DNA from: Chitinophagaceae bacterium
GTDB lineage: Bacteria; Bacteroidota; Bacteroidia; Chitinophagales; Chitinophagaceae
DNA length: 9,549 nt
Direction: 5' to 3'
NCBI GenBank assembly: GCA_947461495.1
Contig: CANHLV010000043.1
Coordinates: 1-9,549 of the forward strand
Below the pieces are notes generated by a model. The model ran no database searches and had not been told where the DNA came from. It was given only the letters and a program-made list of their open reading frames with translations. The position numbers and the translations under genes were made by a program. Position 1 is the first letter of the stretch, and each line of letters begins with the position of its first letter. Below, piece by piece: positions 4,420 to 9,549 of this stretch.

Positions 4420-6507
4420 ATGCAAGTTAAAAGAAATTCTAAATCAAGAAGAATATCCTTAAAAACAGTTTTAATATTCACAGGAATTTTGATCATTGCT
4501 TATTTTCCGCTAAGCAGTTTCATGTTCTCGTTAAAAAATGATTCTTTTACTGGTTATTTTCCATCCAGATTTTTTATCAGTGAATCGCTGAAAAACAACA
4601 GCTTCCCATGGTGGAATCCATATATCAATTTTGGGTTGCCTCAATATGGAGATATGAATAGCGGCTTTTGGAATCCGATAACATGGCTCATTGCTGTTCT
4701 TTTTGAATACAACGCATATTCCTTTACGATTGAATTATTGTTTTATGTTCTATTGTCTGGCATTGGTATGTTCCAGCTCTGTCGTTCATATAAATTCACT
4801 AAAACAGTTGCGTATATTTCAGGCTTTTCATACATGTGTTCAGGTTTTATAGTTGCACATTTACAACATTTTAACTGGATTAGCGCTGCAGCTTTTTTAC
4901 CTTGGTGCATTTGGGCTTATAATCAACTCATCAATAAATTCAGCATGAAGAACAGTGTCATCTGTTCATTATTATTTTATTTTTTCCTTTCAGCTTCTCA
5001 TCCAGGAATGATTATTGGTTTGATTTATTTCTTTTTATGCTATGCTGTTTTCTTCTATTTGCATAAAAAGAAAGAAGAGCCCAACAGCTTCAATTCGAAA
5101 TCATTTTTCAAAAAAAACGGATGGATGATTGGTTTGATGTTGGTTTTAAGTTTTGGTATGATTACTGGATATGCTGACATTATTCCAAACATGACCAGAG
5201 GTACCAAGATTGATACCCTCTCAAATATCATCAACCCATTCACACTTCAAAGTCTCATTTCTCTGATTTTTCCGATGGCAACCGTAAAAGCTGAATCTTT
5301 TTACAACACCGACATTTCTATGAGAAACATGTATTTTGGACTTACGCTATTTCTGTTTTTCATTATTGCATTAAAAGAAAAAAGAAACAGTCACCAAAAG
5401 TTCTTTTTATACACTGGATTATTTTTTCTCATTTTATCTTTAGGAGGGATTTTTAAATACGTTACCTGCAATTTCCTTCCATTTATCGGCTATGTAAGAC
5501 TTTCAGGTGAGTTTTTGATTTTTAGTTTATTCTCATTTGTAATTTTCGCAGCGTTTTCTTTAAATAATTTCATCATTGAAAAAAAGAGTTACAATGAAAA
5601 TTTAAGTAAGACTTTTCATTACGTTCAGCTGATTATTTATTCTATAATTGTTATTGGAATTTGTTGTGCTGTTTTTTTTCAGGATAGCTTTATTTTTCAT
5701 CTTTCGGATATACTAAAAACACCCGGCACATCATCAAAACTTAAATTATTGGTAGACAATTTTAGTGTTTTTGATGCAATGATGTTACAAGGTGTTTTAC
5801 AAACAGGCTTTTGGAATGCGATCAAAAAAAACATTAAAGAAAAAACATACAAGGTATTAATCAAGCTAGTTGCAATTGAAATGATACTAGCTACATTGTT
5901 AAATATTCCATTCACCGGAGTTGGTCAGGATAGTACAAGTGATGTTGAAACTATTATTAAAAGAGCTCCAGAAGGAATGCAAGCTCCTTATTACATTCCT
6001 ATATACCGAATTTATTCAACAAAAGCAGATAGGTATAAAAAACTAGTGGGAGACTGGAGTTTTTTCAGCAAGCAAATTGGAGTAGATACGAAATCAAATT
6101 ACCCGGTTGAATTGAATAGTACTAAAATTGTTTTTAAAGATTCACTTAGTTTGTTTTGTTATAAGCCATTCATTTTTAACGTAGACGATTCCAATGAAAC
6201 AAAAATAAAAGTAAATAGTTTCAAAGGGGATAATATTGCATTAACTGTTTATAGTAATAAGCCAGATACTTTGGTCTATCAGCAAAACATCTACCCTCAT
6301 TGGAATTGTGTGGTAAACGGAGAATTCAAAAAACCGATTCCATATAAAAAAGTTTTTAACGCAGTAGAATTGAACCCTGGGAAAAATTATGTGCAATTTT
6401 CATTTGTTCCAAAAGCGGTTGTAAATGCGCTTAGTTTTAGTAAATATGCTTTTTTATTATGTATTATTTATCTGGGAATAATTTTTATTAAACGACCTTC
6501 CCCTTAA
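4420..6507 (+). CDS. YfhO-family polytopic membrane protein (GT-C-like)
   Basis: A 695-residue protein with a basic N-terminus, a first membrane helix at about 15-33, and roughly a dozen hydrophobic segments in all, the last at 673-690. The loop after helix 1 holds the family-like WWNPYINFGLPQYGDMNSGF (64-83); acidic residues such as D78 are candidates for the GT-C catalytic site. A soluble region of about 500-670 includes YQQNIYPHWNCVVNGE and VELNPGKNYVQFSFVP, the typical YfhO ending. In Bacillus and Listeria, YfhO-type proteins transfer sugar from undecaprenyl phosphate to teichoic acid; the acceptor here would differ and is unknown. I start it at ATG 4420; an in-frame upstream ATG at 4351 lies inside the divergent methyltransferase gene and adds residues unlike the family. 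The 3' end overlaps hscA by 20 bp, tail to tail. Family assignment is good, substrate unknown. Confidence 0.82.
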   Translation: MQVKRNSKSRRISLKTVLIFTGILIIAYFPLSSFMFSLKNDSFTGYFPSRFFISESLKNNSFPWWNPYINFGLPQYGDMNSGFWNPITWLIAVLFEYNAYSFTIELLFYVLLSGIGMFQLCRSYKFTKTVAYISGFSYMCSGFIVAHLQHFNWISAAAFLPWCIWAYNQLINKFSMKNSVICSLLFYFFLSASHPGMIIGLIYFFLCYAVFFYLHKKKEEPNSFNSKSFFKKNGWMIGLMLVLSFGMITGYADIIPNMTRGTKIDTLSNIINPFTLQSLISLIFPMATVKAESFYNTDISMRNMYFGLTLFLFFIIALKEKRNSHQKFFLYTGLFFLILSLGGIFKYVTCNFLPFIGYVRLSGEFLIFSLFSFVIFAAFSLNNFIIEKKSYNENLSKTFHYVQLIIYSIIVIGICCAVFFQDSFIFHLSDILKTPGTSSKLKLLVDNFSVFDAMMLQGVLQTGFWNAIKKNIKEKTYKVLIKLVAIEMILATLLNIPFTGVGQDSTSDVETIIKRAPEGMQAPYYIPIYRIYSTKADRYKKLVGDWSFFSKQIGVDTKSNYPVELNSTKIVFKDSLSLFCYKPFIFNVDDSNETKIKVNSFKGDNIALTVYSNKPDTLVYQQNIYPHWNCVVNGEFKKPIPYKKVFNAVELNPGKNYVQFSFVPKAVVNALSFSKYAFLLCIIYLGIIFIKRPSP

Positions 6508-8353
6508 TCGCAGCAGCTACCGCTTCATCCATGATTCTTTCGGCATAAGGTCTTGATGTTTCATTAAGTGCTGAAATTTTTTCATGAATAAGGTCTTTGT
6601 TGTCCATAGTAATAGCCATTTGCAAAGCTTGCATGGCAGCAGCGGTTTGAAGCAATTCGTCCTGAGTTAATGATATGGCATTTTTATGTAAAAATCCTTC
6701 TGTTGTTTTGAGCAATTGTTCACCTTCTGTTCTGGCTTCTGTTAAAGCACGGATAGCGATATCTGCCTGAGCATTATTGATAGAGTCCATCAGCATATTT
6801 TCAACATCTTTGTCTGTGAGCCCATATTGCGGTTTCACTTCAATATGTTGAGCCACTCCACTTCTCAATTCTTTGGCACTCACTGTTAAAATTCCATCTG
6901 CATTGATTAAGAAACCCACTTCCACCTTAGGTAAACCTGCAGGCATTCCGGGTATTTGGGTGAGATTGAATTCAGCTAATTTTCTGTTGTCTTTTACGAG
7001 ATCACGCTCCCCTTGATAAACACTAATCCTCATGGAAGATTGTCCATCAACCTGAGTAGTATATTGTCTTGCTGATTTGGTAGGAATTTTGGCATTCCTA
7101 GGAATAAGCACATCCATCAAACCTCCGGCTGTTTCAATACCCAAACTGAGTGGTGTAATATCAAGTAATAGCAATTCTTTGTTGTTGCCCGCGAGTACAT
7201 CAGCCTGAATAGCGGCACCTAATGCCACCATCAGGTCAGGGTCTGATTTATCATTGACTATTCTTCCAAAAAAATCACCAACCATCTGTTTCACCAAGGG
7301 TACTCTAGTACTTCCTCCCACCATTATAATATGGCGAATGGCCGACTTTTCAATACCGGCATCTTTTAGGGCCTTTTTACAACAATCAATGGTTTTGTCT
7401 ACCAATGGTTTAATCATCTCATCAAAGTCATCCTTCGTAAGTTCCAATGGTAAATCGTTAATCATATCCCTATACAAATTCGCATTACTTAGATATTGTT
7501 TAGCAGCCTCAGCTTTCAATCGTAATGTTTGTGCAAATGCTTTGTTTTCATGAAGCAATTTTTCATCCAATCCTAATTTTTTCATCCAATATTGAATGAT
7601 AACTTTATCAAAATCATCACCTCCAAGATATGTATCACCGTTAGTAGATAATACTTCGAAAATTCGATTTTGAATACTTAGAATGGAAACATCAAATGTA
7701 CCACCACCCAAATCATAAACAGCTATCAATTCAGGCATATCAGTTTCAGACGGCTGTTGTCCCAAACCACAAGCTAGACTAGCGGCTGTTGGTTCATTTA
7801 TAATCCTCAACACATCCAGGCCTGCCAATTTTCCTGCATCTCTTGTTGCCTGGCGTTGTGCATCATTAAAATAAGCCGGTACAGTAATTACTGCTTTATT
7901 GACGGGTGTTTTAAGAATATGCTCTGCGCGCTGTTTGAGTTCTTTTAAGATAAAAGAGGATAATTCAATAGGAGAATAAAATTTATTTCCTACCTGTACT
8001 TTCACCAAACTATCTGTACCGTCATCAATTATTTTATAAGAAAAAAAATCGGAATGATTATTTACATCAGCATAGCTTTTGCCCATTAATCTTTTGGCAG
8101 AAAATATTGTTCTTTCAGGGCTTGTTTCCAAATGGGATTTGGCCTCATCACCTACTACTACATTTCCTTGATCATCAAAATAAATCACTGATGGCACCAA
8201 TGCTGTGGCATTGTGTTCTTTTAAAGCAACTGCTTGCTTGGTATCAGGATGAATAATGGCAATCAAACTATTGGTTGTACCTAAATCAATGCCCACAATG
8301 ATTTCTTCTTTTTGTAAACTTCCAGTAACGAGATTGATTCCTATTTTAGCCAT
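6488..8353 (-). CDS. hscA: Fe-S cluster assembly chaperone HscA (Hsp70 family)
   Basis: A 621-residue Hsp70. The ATPase domain carries IDLGTTNS (22-29), NEPTAA (186-191), DLGGGTFDVSIL (214-225) and IIMVGGSTRVP (342-352). The linker LLLLDITPLSLGIET (394-408) leads to the substrate-binding domain (about 409-520) and a helical lid. The stretch of about 20 residues before the first phosphate loop and the SAKRLMG motif (85-91) fit HscA better than DnaK, which begins almost directly at the loop. HscA, with HscB, releases Fe-S clusters from the IscU scaffold. No isc gene is adjacent, so the assignment rests on the protein; the linker reads DITPLSLGIET as in DnaK, where E. coli HscA, as I recall it, has DVIPLSLGLET. 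No SD; the start context is ATTACAATG. The gene's last 20 bp overlap the YfhO gene on the other strand, leaving no room for a terminator between them. Confidence 0.87.
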   Translation of the reverse strand: MAKIGINLVTGSLQKEEIIVGIDLGTTNSLIAIIHPDTKQAVALKEHNATALVPSVIYFDDQGNVVVGDEAKSHLETSPERTIFSAKRLMGKSYADVNNHSDFFSYKIIDDGTDSLVKVQVGNKFYSPIELSSFILKELKQRAEHILKTPVNKAVITVPAYFNDAQRQATRDAGKLAGLDVLRIINEPTAASLACGLGQQPSETDMPELIAVYDLGGGTFDVSILSIQNRIFEVLSTNGDTYLGGDDFDKVIIQYWMKKLGLDEKLLHENKAFAQTLRLKAEAAKQYLSNANLYRDMINDLPLELTKDDFDEMIKPLVDKTIDCCKKALKDAGIEKSAIRHIIMVGGSTRVPLVKQMVGDFFGRIVNDKSDPDLMVALGAAIQADVLAGNNKELLLLDITPLSLGIETAGGLMDVLIPRNAKIPTKSARQYTTQVDGQSSMRISVYQGERDLVKDNRKLAEFNLTQIPGMPAGLPKVEVGFLINADGILTVSAKELRSGVAQHIEVKPQYGLTDKDVENMLMDSINNAQADIAIRALTEARTEGEQLLKTTEGFLHKNAISLTQDELLQTAAAMQALQMAITMDNKDLIHEKISALNETSRPYAERIMDEAVAAAIKGKVV

Positions 8354-8370
8354 TGTAATTTTTTAATGCG

Positions 8371-8378
8371 CGAAGTTA
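8371..8378 (-). promoter_or_regulatory. Possible hscA promoter, -7 element
   Basis: Minus-strand TAACTTCG matches TAnnTTTG except for one base, 17 bp before the hscA ATG. No TTG is found at the -33 distance; a TTTT at 8405-8402 lies 23 bp upstream, inside the terminator hairpin. Because that terminator closes the upstream gene, hscA needs its own promoter, which favours this site, but the match is weak. Confidence 0.28.
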
Positions 8379-8384
8379 AAAATA

Positions 8385-8415
8385 AAAAAGGCTGTTTGAT
8401 GAAAACAGCCTTTTT
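8385..8415 (-). terminator. Intrinsic terminator of the C25/PorU2-like gene
   Basis: A perfect 13-bp stem (8385-8397 with 8403-8415; core GGCTGTTT/AAACAGCC) has a 5-nt loop and A/T flanks on both sides. It begins 22 bp after the stop codon of the upstream gene and, read on the minus strand, ends in a T6 run followed by ATTTTT. It separates that gene from hscA. Confidence 0.88.
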
Positions 8416-8437
8416 GAATTTTACCAGATGCGATAAT

Positions 8438-9549
8438 TTACCTCATCAAATACATTTTTCCATACCCTTTATTAAAGTATTTATCAGTGTTATTGTCTTG
8501 TGTATTGTATTTATCAAGTGATTTTCCATTCAGATTGGTGATAACTCTGTAAATATAAACGCCATTGGCCAGAGGCTGCCCATACATATCAGTTCCATCC
8601 CATTTAAAATCTGTAATATTTCTACCAATATGCAAGGGCCCCAATTCGTCTTTTGTAATTTCTCTGACAATTTTTCCGGTGATAGTTAAAATCTGTATTC
8701 TAATATTTTGCGGAACCTGAGAACCGGTAATGGTAAATACAAATGCTGTTGAACGAGTGAAAGGATTGGGATAATTAAGCATATTTGAAATCATTGGCTT
8801 GTTGATTACATTAAATACTACATGGTAATCCAAATCTCCTGCTTTGTTTCCGACTGCATCTTTACCTGAAACAATTAATTCATATTCCCCATCTTCCGGA
8901 AAATAGGGTTTAAAATCAATGCTAGCGGTATTGTTTCCTGATGATAAATCCGCAGGAATAAATCTCATGGTGTCACCAAAATAATAAGTATGCAATGACT
9001 GATCCGGAAACCTTACCTGCAGACTAATCAACGAAGTATCCTTGAGTGCCATGAATTTACTTTCATCTTTTAAACTTATAAAAATTTGCGGCTTGCTGGC
9101 TACTATATCTTTGTTTAAAATGTGTTCCCCATCGAACGTCACATCCAAAAGCGGATTGTATTTATCTGCTTTTACAAAAAAGTCTTTATAAAGTACATTG
9201 TTGTAATGATACATTTCAGGCTGATCATTGTCTGGATTGAACTCAATGAATAATGTACAACCACCAACAAGATTTAAATTTTCTGTATCAATGGTGTATA
9301 ACACATTTAAGGTATCGCCAGAAACCAGGGCCTTTCGTTTTGGTATATCAATGGCATGTGAAACATTGTTTTGATCTGTGATGATAAATTTTACTTTAAT
9401 CAAACTATCGAAAGCCACATCACTGATATTCTTGAATGAGAGTGCGAAATTGATGGGTTCTCCTTGTTCTACCGAATCTTTAAAATTATATAAAATACCT
9501 GGAGCCACAGCTCCCTCAGGAGCTGGAGTAGCGTTGATACGAAGATATC
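8438..9549 (-). CDS. C-terminal part of a C25 (gingipain-type) peptidase, T9SS sortase PorU2-like; 5' end outside the window
   Basis: The frame is open to the right edge, giving 369 visible residues; an internal GTG at 9508 is not the start. The visible part is a chain of beta-sandwich modules. First is a CARDB-like domain (bases about 9490-9170, with EQGEPINFALSFKNIS and HYNNVLYKDF). Next is an Ig-like module opening with PLLDVTFDGEHILNKD (about 9154-9107). Last is a FlgD-type domain with YPNPF (8773-8759), IRIQILTITGKIVREIT and FKWDGTDMYGQPLANGVYIY, ending KGYGKMYLMR. I recognise this ending from large secreted proteins of Bacteroidota named PorU2 or C25 peptidases, which may help anchor type IX cargo. 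The peptidase domain with its Cys-His pair would lie upstream and cannot be checked. The gene ends at a strong terminator. Confidence 0.78.
   Translation of the reverse strand, partial: YLRINATPAPEGAVAPGILYNFKDSVEQGEPINFALSFKNISDVAFDSLIKVKFIITDQNNVSHAIDIPKRKALVSGDTLNVLYTIDTENLNLVGGCTLFIEFNPDNDQPEMYHYNNVLYKDFFVKADKYNPLLDVTFDGEHILNKDIVASKPQIFISLKDESKFMALKDTSLISLQVRFPDQSLHTYYFGDTMRFIPADLSSGNNTASIDFKPYFPEDGEYELIVSGKDAVGNKAGDLDYHVVFNVINKPMISNMLNYPNPFTRSTAFVFTITGSQVPQNIRIQILTITGKIVREITKDELGPLHIGRNITDFKWDGTDMYGQPLANGVYIYRVITNLNGKSLDKYNTQDNNTDKYFNKGYGKMYLMR

Overview
The window looks like a piece of an AT-rich Bacteroidota chromosome. Four things point there. Promoter-like sites match the Bacteroidota pattern TTG-N17-23-TAnnTTTG. 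Start codons lack Shine-Dalgarno (SD) sequences everywhere except at rpsU. The gene order rpsU–xerC–hpf–tRNA-Thr–tRNA-Tyr is, from memory, the one that leads into tuf/secE/nusG/rplK in that phylum. The right end holds the C-terminal part of a PorU2/gingipain-like C25 protein typical of bacteria with type IX secretion. Chitinophagales or Sphingobacteriales seem the best fit, but that is a guess from protein style.

Layout. Bases 1-2112 form a minus-strand translation block, read right to left. rpsU (bS21) has its own promoter, a full SD and a terminator. xerC (Xer tyrosine recombinase) follows, with a probable promoter inside the rpsU terminator hairpin. Next come hpf (ribosome hibernation factor) with a strong terminator, and then a new promoter with a leader of roughly 130 nt driving tRNA-Thr(UGU) and tRNA-Tyr(GUA), which continue off the left edge. 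Diverging from rpsU on the plus strand is ribE (riboflavin synthase), followed 10 nt later by a polyprenyl-phosphate-type family 2 glycosyltransferase with a TTG start.

Bases 3695-4393 (minus) hold a SAM-dependent methyltransferase interrupted by one in-frame TAA. The frame continues in register for 58 more codons and ends 3 bp from the glycosyltransferase stop. Diverging from it is a large YfhO-family (GT-C-like) membrane protein. GT2 plus YfhO recalls the CsbB/YfhO pair of Firmicutes, so a lipid-linked surface glycosylation module, once with a methyltransferase, is the main functional hypothesis here.

Bases 6488-8353 (minus) encode the Hsp70 HscA of Fe-S cluster assembly, whose 3' end overlaps the YfhO gene by 20 bp tail to tail. 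A perfect 13-bp hairpin separates hscA from the C25/PorU2-like gene, which runs off the right edge.

No CRISPR array, insertion sequence or rRNA gene was seen, and no gene-free stretch exceeds 300 bases (the longest is 177-437, 261 bp, described below). The most unusual points are the interrupted methyltransferase, the glycosylation gene set around it, the rpsU-only SD, and the terminator/promoter overlap between rpsU and xerC.
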